The notes: generated by a model from the sequence alone, not told the origin. Positions 1 through 8,561 are shown, counted from the first letter of the stretch. The stretch: 64,000 nucleotides of DNA from JAJDNH01 sp964552395 (GCA_964552395.1 CAZKGM010000001.1:124001-188000), one strand, 5' to 3'. A program made the numbers and translations.

Positions 1-2
1 TC

Positions 3-278
3 GAATCGTGTCTTGCAGTGCGGCCGCCGCTGGTCGTGTCGCGACGCCGCTGGCTCAGGCCTGCGGTGGCGGTGGCTCTGGCGGTCTCCCTCTACATCGT
101 CGTCATCGGCGGCTTCCGTCTCACCGGTCACTGGCACACGACAGTCACACAGGCCGAGTATCACCATCGCCTGCGCCAGATCGACTCACCCCTCTACACC
201 CATGTGAGGGGCGTCGCGATGGTCGAGCCATCGCAGGTGACCGGCGGCACTGCGGAGTCGCTTCAAGCCAGGCGCTAG
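3..278 (+). CDS. C-terminal end of a membrane 4Fe-4S (polyferredoxin-like) protein, 5' partial
   Basis: The frame is open from the window edge to a TAG at 276-278, so only the last ~91 residues are seen. They contain an Arg-rich stretch, one membrane segment (about VALAVSLYIVVIGGFRL) and then TGHWHT..V...EYHHRLRQIDSPLYTH. A final membrane helix followed by a GHW motif and a '..IDxPxYxH' ending is what I recall at the C-terminus of NapH/MauM-like 4Fe-4S proteins; the iron-sulfur Cys motifs would lie upstream, outside the window. Product assignment rests on this tail only. Nothing links it functionally to the Crp-like gene 133 bp downstream except shared orientation. Confidence 0.4.
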   Translation, partial: ESCLAVRPPLVVSRRRWLRPAVAVALAVSLYIVVIGGFRLTGHWHTTVTQAEYHHRLRQIDSPLYTHVRGVAMVEPSQVTGGTAESLQARR

Positions 279-376
279 CAGGGCCGTTGACACACGGCGA
301 CGGGTTACAGCGAACCGGCTGCGACACGAGCAGGTCGGCGCCGGGAGCTGCCGGCGCAACGGCGGCTCTCGCACCG

Positions 377-405
377 CTGACAGCGTCAAACATGCGCCGT
401 ATACT
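377..405 (+). promoter_or_regulatory. Sigma-70 type promoter for a leaderless mRNA (crp-like gene)
   Basis: A CTGACA -35 box (377-382), a 17-nt spacer and a TATACT -10 box (400-405) are followed after only 6 nt by the ATG at 412. No Shine-Dalgarno sequence fits in between, so transcription would start at or next to the start codon. This is the clearest case of a pattern repeated elsewhere in the window. Confidence 0.6.
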
Positions 406-411
406 GCCGGA

Positions 412-1098
412 ATGAGTCGAGCTCCCGAGACCTTGCTCGAGGTTCCGCTCGTCAGACACCTGCCGGAGGATCTCAGTCAGCGGCTGATCGCGATCGGGAC
501 GGAGCGCCGCTTCGAGCGCGGAGAGATCCTGTTCATGGAAGGGGCGACCGCAGAGGCGATGTACGCCGTCGTGTCGGGGAAGATCAAGCTCGTGCGCTAC
601 TCCCCGAAGGGCAAGGAGCTGCTTCTGCATCTCGTCAAGCCGGGCCAGAGCTTTGCCGAGGCGGCGCTGTTCGGAGAGCGGACCTACCCCGCCACGGCGG
701 TCGCTCTCGAACGCACGGCGGTCTGGGTGTGGGAGCGGGACCGCCTGCTGCGGCTCATTGCCGAGGTGCCCGGCCTGGCCCTGGCCATGATTGCCTCTAT
801 CTCGGTGTGGACACGCCGGCTTGCCGGCAAGCTCGAGCTGCTGACCCAGCGGCGAGTCGAAGAGAGATTCGCGATCTACCTTCTCGGGCGCGCGGGGGGG
901 CGGGACCTCGCTCAAGGCGAGGAAATCGAGCTGCGTGAGCCGCGCCACCTCATTGCTGCGCAGTGTGGGACCGCGCCCGAGGTGCTGTCACGGACCCTAC
1001 GCCGTCTTGAGGAGGAGGGGATCCTCCATGCCGAGGCAGAGGTGATCCGGATTCTCGAGCCGCAGCGGCTGCGCGACCTGGCGGAGGCCATCGAGTAA
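412..1098 (+). CDS. Crp/Fnr family transcriptional regulator
   Basis: A 228-residue cytoplasmic DNA-binding regulator of usual family length. Residues ~15-130 form a cNMP-binding-type beta roll (FERGEILFMEGATAEAMYAVVSGKIKLVR, then GQSFAEAALF and TYPATAVALE), followed by the long dimer helix and a C-terminal winged helix-turn-helix (~150-215, including APEVLSRTLRRLEEEGIL). The N-terminal Cys cluster of FNR is absent, so it is not an oxygen-sensing iron-sulfur FNR; the ligand is unknown. The GQSFAEAALF phrase replaces the cAMP-contacting GE of CRP with AE, so cAMP binding is uncertain. It precedes a metal-uptake gene set on the same strand and could regulate it, but no operator was identified. 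The start is set by the leaderless promoter just upstream. Confidence 0.85.
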   Translation: MSRAPETLLEVPLVRHLPEDLSQRLIAIGTERRFERGEILFMEGATAEAMYAVVSGKIKLVRYSPKGKELLLHLVKPGQSFAEAALFGERTYPATAVALERTAVWVWERDRLLRLIAEVPGLALAMIASISVWTRRLAGKLELLTQRRVEERFAIYLLGRAGGRDLAQGEEIELREPRHLIAAQCGTAPEVLSRTLRRLEEEGILHAEAEVIRILEPQRLRDLAEAIE

Positions 1099-1147
1099 GC
1101 GAGCCGGGTCAGAAAGTCGGTGGGAGAGAGAGTCCAACTCCTTGCAA

Positions 1148-1176
1148 TTGACACCCGTTCTCGAGCGCGGCATGAT
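1148..1176 (+). promoter_or_regulatory. Promoter upstream of His/Cys-rich small protein
   Basis: A perfect TTGACA (1148-1153), a 17-nt spacer and CATGAT (1171-1176) are followed 7 nt later by ATG 1184. The -35 box is consensus and the -10 matches 4 of 6 positions. If used, the transcript would start at about the ATG, like the promoter at 377-405. Confidence 0.45.
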
Positions 1177-1183
1177 GAGGAGG

Positions 1184-1543
1184 ATGCGAGGCCGTCGGTT
1201 GAGCTCGTTGGCGATAGCGGCCACCCTGTTGGTGGCCTGGCACGGGCTCCTCATCCGCCTGCCGCACACCCACCTTGACGACCAGGTTCCGCGCTACGAG
1301 GGAACCTGTTCGGCCGCCCGTCCCGGAAGCCATGCCTTTCACCTTCACCGCACGCCGGTACAGCTGGCGCCGCACCAGTGCCTGGCCTGCCTGGTCAGCT
1401 CCACCTCGGCTGCGCCGACCGGCGAGAGCGCGGTTCCGACGCCGCAGACGGCGACCGGGCACGCATCGTCCCTCCTCGAGAGCCCGCCGGCCATCGAGCG
1501 GGCCCACCTTCCCGACCTACGCGCTCCTCCCATCCTCTCCTGA
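1184..1543 (+). CDS. Small secreted or membrane-anchored His/Cys-rich protein
   Basis: A 119-residue protein with an Arg-rich N-terminus and one hydrophobic segment (about SSLAIAATLLVAWHGLL), which reads as a signal peptide or anchor. After it come clusters of potential metal ligands: LPHTHLDD, HAFHLHRT and HQCLACL, then a low-complexity Pro/Ala tail. I do not recognise a family for certain; DUF2946-like periplasmic proteins share the general layout. The position directly before a porin and a metal ABC transporter gene set supports a role in binding or handing over a transition metal, which is inference. Starts at 1142 (TTG) or 1172/1175 (ATG) are possible; 1184 is chosen because the promoter would yield a leaderless transcript beginning there. 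Confidence 0.5.
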   Translation: MRGRRLSSLAIAATLLVAWHGLLIRLPHTHLDDQVPRYEGTCSAARPGSHAFHLHRTPVQLAPHQCLACLVSSTSAAPTGESAVPTPQTATGHASSLLESPPAIERAHLPDLRAPPILS

Positions 1544-1605
1544 GGTCCGCGGGTGAGACGCCCGCGCTATCGTGAACGGACAGCTCAGGGATGACAGGAG
1601 GAATC

Positions 1606-2889
1606 ATGCGACTCAAGAACGCCCGAGCTTTGCTCGGTGTGGTCCTGGTTCTCTCGACGGGACTGGTGGCATCGGCGCAAGAAACGCCGCCCGCAACCAC
1701 TAAGGAGTCCCCCACCGTCGAGCAGCTGCAGCAGCGTTTGGAGAAGCTCACGCAGCAACTGCATGAGGTCCAGCAGCAGCTGCAGGAGCTCACGGCAAAG
1801 CAGAAGACGCAGCAGCAGCAGTCTGAGGCAGAGAGCCTGCGCCAAGAAGCGGCGGCCGAGGCGGCGCGCGCAGCCTCCCCGGGAAAGGTTGACACGACCA
1901 CTGCGTTCATCTCCGGAACCCGGATGCAGCCGCAGCTGAATCCGGAGATCTCGGTCACCGGCAACATGTTCGCCATCGGTGGTACCAGCGAGAAGGAGCG
2001 GGCTTCGATCGGCGAGTGGGAGCTCGATGTGCAGTCCTACCTCGATCCGTACACCCGCATGCATGTCGTCTTTTCCAAGCCGGAGGATGGTGGCATCGAT
2101 CTCGAGGAGGGGTACGTGACCTGGCTCAACCTGCCGGGTAGCACCAGCCTGTCCGTCGGCAAGAAGCGCCAGCAGTTCGGTGTCCTCAACCGCTGGCACC
2201 CGCACGCCTACGATCAGGTCGACGGCCCGTGGGTGCTTCAGGAGAGCTTCGGTGAGGAGGGACTGAAAGGGACGGGTCTGTCGCTGGACTGGCTGATGCC
2301 GCGGCTCTGGGCGCATGCCAACGAGCTCACCGTCGAGGTCATGAACGGCAACAACGATGTTGCCTTCGCCGGCGAGGACTGGCAGCACCCGTCAGTTCTC
2401 GCTCGACTCAAGAGCTACTGGGACCTCACACCGGACAGCTACCTGGAGATCGGCCTGAACGGCCTGCATGGTAACGCGGATGCCGCGGGTCGACTGAACC
2501 ATGACTTCTACGCCCTCGACCTGACCTACAACTGGTACCCGGCGAACCGCGAGATTTACCACGAGTTCACGCTGCGGGGAATGCTCCTGCGTTCTCGGCT
2601 CGACCTGGATAGCATCGCGCGGCGGGACGCGTGGGGCGGATACCTCTACGGGCAGTACAAATTCTCGCCCCACTGGATCGCCGGCCTACGCTACGACCGG
2701 GTCGACGACCAGCGCGAGGCCGGGCACCGCTACTGGGGCTTGTCGCCATACCTGACCTTCTGGGAGTCGGAGTTCGTGCGCCTGCGCGGGCAGGCAAGCT
2801 ATCGCAGAGACAATCTCTACGGAGCCGATCGGCGCTTCGTCCTCCAACTCACGATCGCGGCAGGTCCGCACAAGCACGACCACTACTGA
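1606..2889 (+). CDS. Outer-membrane porin-like beta-barrel with N-terminal coiled coil
   Basis: 427 residues with a cleavable signal peptide (ending near VASAQE), a Gln/Leu-rich coiled coil at ~35-85 that would trimerise or reach peptidoglycan, and a long C-terminal region of alternating polar/hydrophobic strands rich in Trp/Tyr/Gly, typical of a phosphate-selective-porin-like or uncharacterised Acidobacteria porin. The very end is GPHKHDHY, an unusual metal-binding-type tail. The start at 1606 is fixed by AGGAGG at 1596-1601. It lies 11 nt before the metal substrate-binding protein, so the pair is almost certainly cotranscribed. By context it may admit zinc or manganese across the outer membrane; the substrate is inferred, not shown. 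Confidence 0.75.
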   Translation: MRLKNARALLGVVLVLSTGLVASAQETPPATTKESPTVEQLQQRLEKLTQQLHEVQQQLQELTAKQKTQQQQSEAESLRQEAAAEAARAASPGKVDTTTAFISGTRMQPQLNPEISVTGNMFAIGGTSEKERASIGEWELDVQSYLDPYTRMHVVFSKPEDGGIDLEEGYVTWLNLPGSTSLSVGKKRQQFGVLNRWHPHAYDQVDGPWVLQESFGEEGLKGTGLSLDWLMPRLWAHANELTVEVMNGNNDVAFAGEDWQHPSVLARLKSYWDLTPDSYLEIGLNGLHGNADAAGRLNHDFYALDLTYNWYPANREIYHEFTLRGMLLRSRLDLDSIARRDAWGGYLYGQYKFSPHWIAGLRYDRVDDQREAGHRYWGLSPYLTFWESEFVRLRGQASYRRDNLYGADRRFVLQLTIAAGPHKHDHY

Positions 2890-2900
2890 CGGGAGGGATC

Positions 2901-3968
2901 ATGAATAACGCGAGATCGATTCTGCCCATGCTGCTGGTTCTCGGCTTTCTCATGCCCTCCGCGGCCGACGCCAAGGTCAACGTCGTGACAACGTTGCAGG
3001 ACTACGCGGCGATTGCGCGCGAGGTCGGCGGAGACCGGATCGAGGCGAGAGCCATCGTCGCCGGCAACGCCGATCCTCACTTCATCAAGCCGAAGCCGTC
3101 GTACGCCCTCATGCTTCGCAGCGCCGACCTGTTCGTCAGTACCGGCCTCGACCTCGAGCTGTGGGCGCCGGTGCTGGTGAACAAGTCCGGCAACCGCAAC
3201 ATCGTCGACGGCGGTCCGGGCTACGTAGCGGCGGCGCACGGGATCGAGTTGCTGCAGAAGCCGGCGTCGCTGGACCGGTCCGGCGGCGATATCCACATCT
3301 ACGGCAACCCGCACATCCAGACCTCGCCACTCAATGCGGCCATCATCGCCAGGAACATTGCCACGGGCCTGTGCAAGGTGGACCCGGACGGCTGCCGCGC
3401 CTACCAGACAAACCTGGCCGCCTTCAACGACCGGCTTGCCCGCCGGCTCTACGGCGATGACCTGGTGGGGCTACTCGGCGCGGATGCCCTGGACGGGCTG
3501 GCGCGCAAGGACCGTCTGATCCCGTTCCTGCATGATCACGGCCTGGCCGACAAGCTCGGCGGCTGGATGAAACAGGGTCTAGCGTTCCGCGGCCGGAAGA
3601 TCGTCAGCTACCACAAGAACTGGGTGTACTTCACGACGCTGTTCGGCCTTGACGTGGTCGACTACGTAGAGGCCAAGCCGGGGATTCCACCTACCGCGCG
3701 CCACGTGGCTGACCTCATCCGGGAGATCAAGTCGCAGAAGATTCGTGTGCTGCTGGCGGCCAACTACTTCGAGCGGCGTAAGCCGCAGCTGATTGCCGAT
3801 CGCACCGGCATCGTGCCCGTCATCGTGCCGACCTCGGTGAACGGGGAGGCCGGTGTCGACACCTACTTCAAGCTCATCGACACCTGGGTGTCTCGCCTGC
3901 GAAGCGCCTTCGCACAGGTGGATGCAGGGGAAGGGAAACCGGCATCCGCCGGAGCCGGGAAGAGCTGA
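2901..3968 (+). CDS. Zinc/manganese ABC transporter substrate-binding protein (ZnuA/TroA family)
   Basis: 355 residues with a signal peptide (cleavage near ADA-KV) and the two-lobed cluster A-I fold. Likely metal ligands are His60 (NADPHF), His138 (YGNPHI) and His238 (SYHKNW), plus an acidic residue late in the second lobe. The His/Asp-rich loop of true zinc-specific ZnuA proteins is missing, so zinc versus manganese cannot be decided. It would capture metal in the periplasm and deliver it to the permease encoded next. GGGAGG at 2891-2896 sets the start at 2901. It follows the porin by 11 nt; a strong hairpin separates it from the permease gene. Confidence 0.88.
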   Translation: MNNARSILPMLLVLGFLMPSAADAKVNVVTTLQDYAAIAREVGGDRIEARAIVAGNADPHFIKPKPSYALMLRSADLFVSTGLDLELWAPVLVNKSGNRNIVDGGPGYVAAAHGIELLQKPASLDRSGGDIHIYGNPHIQTSPLNAAIIARNIATGLCKVDPDGCRAYQTNLAAFNDRLARRLYGDDLVGLLGADALDGLARKDRLIPFLHDHGLADKLGGWMKQGLAFRGRKIVSYHKNWVYFTTLFGLDVVDYVEAKPGIPPTARHVADLIREIKSQKIRVLLAANYFERRKPQLIADRTGIVPVIVPTSVNGEAGVDTYFKLIDTWVSRLRSAFAQVDAGEGKPASAGAGKS

Positions 3969-3979
3969 GCGAATGCAGC

Positions 3980-4007
3980 GGCCGCCGCGGGTCTTCCCGC
4001 GGCGGCC
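3980..4007 (+). terminator. Strong intercistronic hairpin (terminator or mRNA stabiliser)
   Basis: Perfect 12-bp GC-only stem (3980-3991 with 3996-4007) around a TCTT loop, 11 nt after the substrate-binding protein stop. There is no T-run, so it may cause partial termination or protect the upstream 3' end, giving more binding protein than permease. Confidence 0.55.
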
Positions 4008-4041
4008 TTCACGATGTTGAGAGGGAACGAGGAGCCGTCCG

Positions 4042-4908
4042 ATGATCGAGATGCTGAGCTTCATGGCTGCGCCGTTTGCCGCCTGCCTGGTGCTGGTGGG
4101 GATCCACGCCTACTTCGGAATCCACGTCATCGAGCGACGCGTGCTGTTCGTTGACCTCGCGGTCGCCCAGTTTGCGGCCCTCGGAGCGGTGGTGGGCTTT
4201 GCCGGCGGTCACCATCCCGGCAGCCTCGGCTCGACGCTGTACAGCATGGCCTTCGCGACCATTGCGGCGGCGCTCTTCGCCGTCACGCGGATGCGCCACG
4301 AGAAGCTGCCTCAGGAGGCGATCATCGGCATCACCTTTGTAGTCGCGTCGGCGGCAGCGATCCTCGTGGCCGACAAGGCGCCCGAAGGCGCCGAGCACAT
4401 CAAGGAAACGCTTGCCGGCAGCCTCCTGTGGGTCACCTGGCCGACGGTCGTCAAGGACCTCGTCATCTACTCAGCGGTGGGGCTGTTTCACTGGTGCCTT
4501 CGCAAGCGTTTCCTGCTCATTACCACCCGGCCGGAGGAGGCGTATCGACGGGGCTGGTGGGTGCAGTGGTGGGACTTTCTGTTCTACCTGTCGTTCGGGG
4601 TCATCATCACCTTCTCGGTGGAGATCGGCGGCATCCTGATGGTGTTCAGCTACCTCGTGATCCCGGCGTGTATCGCGATCCTGCTGGCCGAGAGCATGCG
4701 CAGGCGGCTGATCCTCGGGTGGGTCATCGGCTGGCTCGGCTCGGCCGTTGGGCTGGTTGGATCGTACGTCTGGGACTTCCCGACCGGACCCGCGATCGTG
4801 GTCGTGCTCGGGCTGATGCTCATCCTGACGTGGGTGGTCGACGTGGCGCGCCGGGGCAGGGCGATTCCCCAGGTTACCGTGGGGAGCCCTCCTCGAGGTC
4901 GCCTCTGA
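4042..4908 (+). CDS. Metal ABC transporter permease (ZnuB/MntB family)
   Basis: 288 residues with about eight hydrophobic segments and the family core GIHVIERRVLFVDLAVAQFAA and GGILMVFSYLVIPA, the latter marking the loop that contacts the ATPase. It forms the inner-membrane channel for a cation delivered by the upstream binding protein. GAGGAG lies 10 nt before the ATG. No ATP-binding subunit is encoded on either side: the next gene, overlapping by 35 nt at the 3' end, is a convergent sirtuin. The transporter must therefore borrow an ATPase from elsewhere in the genome, or the set is incomplete. Confidence 0.85.
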   Translation: MIEMLSFMAAPFAACLVLVGIHAYFGIHVIERRVLFVDLAVAQFAALGAVVGFAGGHHPGSLGSTLYSMAFATIAAALFAVTRMRHEKLPQEAIIGITFVVASAAAILVADKAPEGAEHIKETLAGSLLWVTWPTVVKDLVIYSAVGLFHWCLRKRFLLITTRPEEAYRRGWWVQWWDFLFYLSFGVIITFSVEIGGILMVFSYLVIPACIAILLAESMRRRLILGWVIGWLGSAVGLVGSYVWDFPTGPAIVVVLGLMLILTWVVDVARRGRAIPQVTVGSPPRGRL

Positions 4909-5716
4909 CCGGTTTGAGGCCGCGACCGGCGTGCGGCTCCTCGGCACGGGCGGTCACGGGACAATTGATGGCCCGAGCGATCTCCACCAGTGCCGGTAGC
5001 GCTTCCTCGGCCGCAGCGGCGACAACAACCGTGGCCACCGCACGGGCCTTCGCCGACGGATGGGGGTCGACCACGACGACGGTCGCTCCGTATGCGGGGG
5101 CCCCCATGACCAGCCACGAGGCCGGGGCCACCTCGAGGCCGGTGCCCACGGCCAGTACCGCGTCGGCCTTGCGGAAGAGCTTGGCCGCGCGCGAGAAGGC
5201 CTGCTCGGGAATGATGTCGTCGAACAGGACGATGTCTGGGCGCAGGACCGCATCGCACGACGAGCAGCGGGGGGCCGGCGGCCACGGCGCCACGTCCTCC
5301 CGGCGGTAGGTTCGCCGGCAGCCTGGGCAGTGGCCCGTGGCCACGGTTCCGTGCAGCTCGACGACCTCACGGCTTCCGGCCGCCTGGTGCAGGCCGTCGA
5401 TGTTCTGCGTCACCAGCCCACCGAGCAGGCCCAGCTTCTCGAGAGCTGCGAGGGCGGTGTGGGCCGGGTTGGGGCGCGCATCCCGTAGCTCACCATCGAG
5501 GCTCCCGAACAGCCGCCACACCTTCTCCGGATCCCGCCGGAAGGCGGCTGCCGTTCCGTATTCCTCGACCGGAAACCGCGCCCAGATCCCGTCCTCGGCC
5601 CGGAACGTCGAGATCCCTGAGCCCGCGGAGACGCCGGCGCCGGTCATGGCGACCGTGAACGACGCCCCGCACAGCAGCTCGACCGCACGGTGCAGCTCGG
5701 ATCTCGCGTGGCCCAT
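4874..5716 (-). CDS. NAD-dependent protein deacylase (sirtuin, CobB/Sir2 family)
   Basis: A 280-residue cytosolic enzyme that removes acyl groups from lysine using NAD. The NAD-binding motifs GAGVSAGSGISTFR, TQNIDGLH and the catalytic His in VELHGTV are intact, as are the zinc ligands CPGC...CSSC and GTGLEVAPAS. Thr-Phe-Arg in the first motif and no Tyr/Arg desuccinylase pair that I can see leave the acyl preference open. The start at 5716 is chosen because GAGGAA lies 5 nt upstream; the frame stays open far further upstream but without sirtuin sequence. A ~25-residue charged tail follows the fold and its last 35 bp overlap the permease gene tail to tail. Confidence 0.9.
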   Translation of the reverse strand: MGHARSELHRAVELLCGASFTVAMTGAGVSAGSGISTFRAEDGIWARFPVEEYGTAAAFRRDPEKVWRLFGSLDGELRDARPNPAHTALAALEKLGLLGGLVTQNIDGLHQAAGSREVVELHGTVATGHCPGCRRTYRREDVAPWPPAPRCSSCDAVLRPDIVLFDDIIPEQAFSRAAKLFRKADAVLAVGTGLEVAPASWLVMGAPAYGATVVVVDPHPSAKARAVATVVVAAAAEEALPALVEIARAINCPVTARAEEPHAGRGLKPVRGDLEEGSPR

Positions 5717-5848
5717 CGGTTCCTCATCCGGTATTGTAGGGCGATCGCGGCGAAGCCGGCCAGCAGCCGCCAGCCTCGGGCCTCCGAGCGGGTACGAGAA
5801 TGATGCGGTCCGCGGCAGGCGGTCGTAGAATCCGTCGAGGAGGTTCCC

Positions 5849-7012
5849 ATGATGAACGAGCTCGGAATCGTCGTCGCCGGTCTGTTCCTCGCCGCCGCCG
5901 CAGGCTCCGCCGCCGCCCAGGCTCCGCCCACGCGGGCCGAGGTCGAGCAGCTGATGGGTTTGCGTTCTGAGGGAGACCTGGTCCGCGGCCAACTCGACAC
6001 CACGGGCTTCGTGGTGACCGCTCGGCAGGCTGACGACGTCCTCACTCAGGCTCTCCAGGCCGAGAAGACGGGGTTGGAGTCTGACCGCACCAGGCTCCAT
6101 CTCGCTCCGGGCGAGGGTGTGGCGGCGGTCGTCTGCCCTCATGACGACCACCTGTACGCGGCGCGAGTCTACGTGCATGCCACCGAGCTCGTTCACGCGC
6201 CGCGGGTGATCATGATCGGCGTCTTTCACAAGGCGCTCCTGTGGAACCTCTCCGACAAGCTCGTGTTCGATCGCTTCGAGGCCTGGCACGGCCCCTGGGG
6301 CCCGGTGCGGGTCGACTCCCTGCGCAACCAGCTGCTCGGCGCCATGCCGGCGGGCGACGTCGTCGTCGACGACACCATGCACTGCCGCGAGCACTCGCTG
6401 GAGGCCATCGTCCCGTTTCTCGAGCACGGCAACCACGAGATCACAATCGTGCCCATCCTGGTTCCATACATGGGGTGGCCTCGCATGGGAGAGCTTGCCG
6501 ACCATCTCTCGGCCGCCCTGGCCCAGATCATGAAGCGCAAACGGTGGCGTCTCGGCCGCGACGTGGCCGTTGTCATCTCCACCGATCTCGTCCACTACGG
6601 ACCCGACTTCGACCATGCTCCCTTCGGTACCGATGTTGCGGCGTACGAACAAGCGGTAGCCCGTGACCGACGTCTCATTCACGATCACCTCGAGGGGCCT
6701 GTCGAGAGCCGACGGCTCGAAAGCCTCTTCGAGACCCTGGTCGATCCGGCCGACCCGCATGTCTACCGCATTCCGTGGTGCGGCCGCTTCTCGGTTCCGT
6801 TCGGGCTCGAGCTCGTCCGACGCACTGCCGAGCGGCTGCGGCTGCCGATGCCGGTCGGGCACCTGCTGCGCTACGGCACCAGCATCTCCGAGCCCGAGCT
6901 CCCGGTCTCGAAAGCCACCCGGGACGCCGGCCTCGGCTACACGGCACCGTCGAACTTGTACCACTGGGTCGGCTACGGCGCAGTGGCCTACACGCTGCCC
7001 GAGGCAAGATAG
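5849..7012 (+). CDS. Secreted MEMO-like protein (AmmeMemoRadiSam protein B family)
   Basis: 387 residues, beginning with a signal peptide (LFLAAAAGSAAAQ), so an exported version of a family that is usually cytosolic. The family motifs are in order: CPHDDHLYA, MIGVFHKA, CREHSLEAIVPFLEHG, ISTDLVHYGPDFDH and IPWCGRFSVP. These correspond to the two His and one Cys metal-type ligands of human MEMO1, whose fold resembles class III extradiol dioxygenases. The AMMECR1 and radical-SAM partners of the usual three-gene AmmeMemoRadiSam set are not in the window. GAGGAGG upstream sets the start. The biochemical activity of the family is not established; this may be a stand-alone periplasmic metal-dependent oxidase or a ligand-binding protein. 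Confidence 0.75.
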   Translation: MMNELGIVVAGLFLAAAAGSAAAQAPPTRAEVEQLMGLRSEGDLVRGQLDTTGFVVTARQADDVLTQALQAEKTGLESDRTRLHLAPGEGVAAVVCPHDDHLYAARVYVHATELVHAPRVIMIGVFHKALLWNLSDKLVFDRFEAWHGPWGPVRVDSLRNQLLGAMPAGDVVVDDTMHCREHSLEAIVPFLEHGNHEITIVPILVPYMGWPRMGELADHLSAALAQIMKRKRWRLGRDVAVVISTDLVHYGPDFDHAPFGTDVAAYEQAVARDRRLIHDHLEGPVESRRLESLFETLVDPADPHVYRIPWCGRFSVPFGLELVRRTAERLRLPMPVGHLLRYGTSISEPELPVSKATRDAGLGYTAPSNLYHWVGYGAVAYTLPEAR

Positions 7013-7248
7013 CCCGAAACTCCTCAACATCCCATGGCTCCGATGGTCTCCGGGCCGACACGGCGGGTTGGTGAGAAGACGATGGAACCTCGAAGGCGCG
7101 AAGAGCACCAAGACAAGAAATCGAAGATCCTCTTGGCGATGAACAAGTGGGCTGTGGCAGCGATCGATACACCGGCCGAGAAGGGCTCGCTTCAGCGAGC
7201 TGGACACCCAGGATCAACATCGGCCGGCTGAGACTGTGGCCACCGCGG

Positions 7249-8367
7249 TCAGCGGCCGAACTCCTTCAGCGTCTGCAGGAAGCTGATGGTGTCCTCGCGG
7301 GTCAGCATCCCAACCATGCGATCGTCGGTCATCACCGGAAGCTGGTTGAAGCCGTCGCGCTGCATCTCCTCGAGCGCCTTCCAGAGATCGGTGTCGGGCG
7401 TCACGACCTTCAGGCGTTCCAGCGGGATCATGGCCTCTTCGGCCGTCGTCGTCATCCACTGGTCACGCGGGATCTCCCGCAGGCCGTGCAGCGTCAGTAG
7501 ACCGGCCACGCGGTTTCCGCGGGTTACGGCGAAGGACCGCCTGCTGCCGCCGAGAATGTGCTCGTCTACGAGGCGCGCGAGTGTTATGTCGGATGGAATC
7601 GAGACGAACTGTGGGCTCATGGCTGCCGCCACCTTGTAGCCGGCCATCAGGTCGTGGGCGTCCTGGGCGTGGAGCTGACCCGCGGCAGCGCTGTCGAGGA
7701 ACCAGCCAATGAACGCGATCCAAATGCCGTTCAGCAGATTTCCGGAGAGAGCCTGCCAGACGCCGAGGAAGATGAACGCGAAGGCGATGAAACGGCCTAC
7801 ATGAGCGGCGACGAAGGTGGCGCGGCGCAGGTTCTTCGTAGCCCCCCAGACGATGGCCCGCAGGACCCGGCCTCCGTCGAGAGGGAAGCCCGGCACGAGA
7901 TTGAAGAGGAACAGCATGCCGTTGATGAGCGCCAGGTACTCGGCCAGAGCCATGAGCGGCTCGGCGCCGGTCAGAACGTGCCGGAGAGCCTCGAACACGC
8001 AGGCGAGAGCGAGGCTCACCGCCGGCCCGGCGAGAGCGATCCAGAACTCCGCCACGGCGCTGGGAGGCTCGGATCCGAGCTGGGCGATGCCGCCGAAGAT
8101 GAACAGCGTGATCTTGCGGACCGGCACCTTGAAGCGCATGGCCACGACGGAGTGGCCCAGCTCGTGGAGCAGCACGCTGACGAACAGCATGATCGCCGTG
8201 ACCGCGCCCATGATCCAGTAGAGGGATCCCGACCAGTGTGGGAACTCGTGCGGGTAGTAACTGATCGCCAGGGACCACGTGATGAGCCCGAAGATCAGGA
8301 ACCAGCTGTAGTCCAAGCGGACGGGGATCCCGAGGACGCGTCCCAGCGGCACGGTGTTACGGCTCAT
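7249..8367 (-). CDS. Site-2 protease family membrane metalloprotease with CBS pair
   Basis: 372 residues. Six membrane segments carry the zinc-protease motif LLHELGHSVV and the distal GFPLDGGRVLRA, both intact. A tandem CBS domain follows (~240-372: VAAAMSPQFVSIPSDITLARLV and EEAMIPLERLKVVTPDTDLWKALEEM), which in this subgroup binds adenine nucleotides and may gate intramembrane proteolysis. AAAGGAGGG upstream fixes the start at 8367. No PDZ domain is present, so it is not RseP. It is transcribed divergently from the 8562 gene and convergently with the MEMO-like gene. The substrate is unknown. Confidence 0.9.
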   Translation of the reverse strand: MSRNTVPLGRVLGIPVRLDYSWFLIFGLITWSLAISYYPHEFPHWSGSLYWIMGAVTAIMLFVSVLLHELGHSVVAMRFKVPVRKITLFIFGGIAQLGSEPPSAVAEFWIALAGPAVSLALACVFEALRHVLTGAEPLMALAEYLALINGMLFLFNLVPGFPLDGGRVLRAIVWGATKNLRRATFVAAHVGRFIAFAFIFLGVWQALSGNLLNGIWIAFIGWFLDSAAAGQLHAQDAHDLMAGYKVAAAMSPQFVSIPSDITLARLVDEHILGGSRRSFAVTRGNRVAGLLTLHGLREIPRDQWMTTTAEEAMIPLERLKVVTPDTDLWKALEEMQRDGFNQLPVMTDDRMVGMLTREDTISFLQTLKEFGR

Positions 8368-8561
8368 GTCTTCCCTCCTTTGTGCACACGGTCCTCCCCG
8401 AGCAGGTTCAACAATACCCCGGCAGACGAGATTTCGGTGCATCCGCCGACAAGCAAGGCCGAGCGGCTGTGGCCGGGTCGACTCGTAGCAGCCAGCCCAA
8501 GGCACGGGCATGTTGACTCCCGCCCCCGAGCCTGACATGGTGAAGCAGAGGAGGGCTCGCC

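Noticed and set aside
4874..7207. Single 777-codon minus-strand frame covering the sirtuin and the MEMO region
   Set aside because: Only the part after codon ~498 is sirtuin, with a ribosome binding site at its own ATG (5716); the rest is antisense to the clearly conserved MEMO-like gene and results from high GC.
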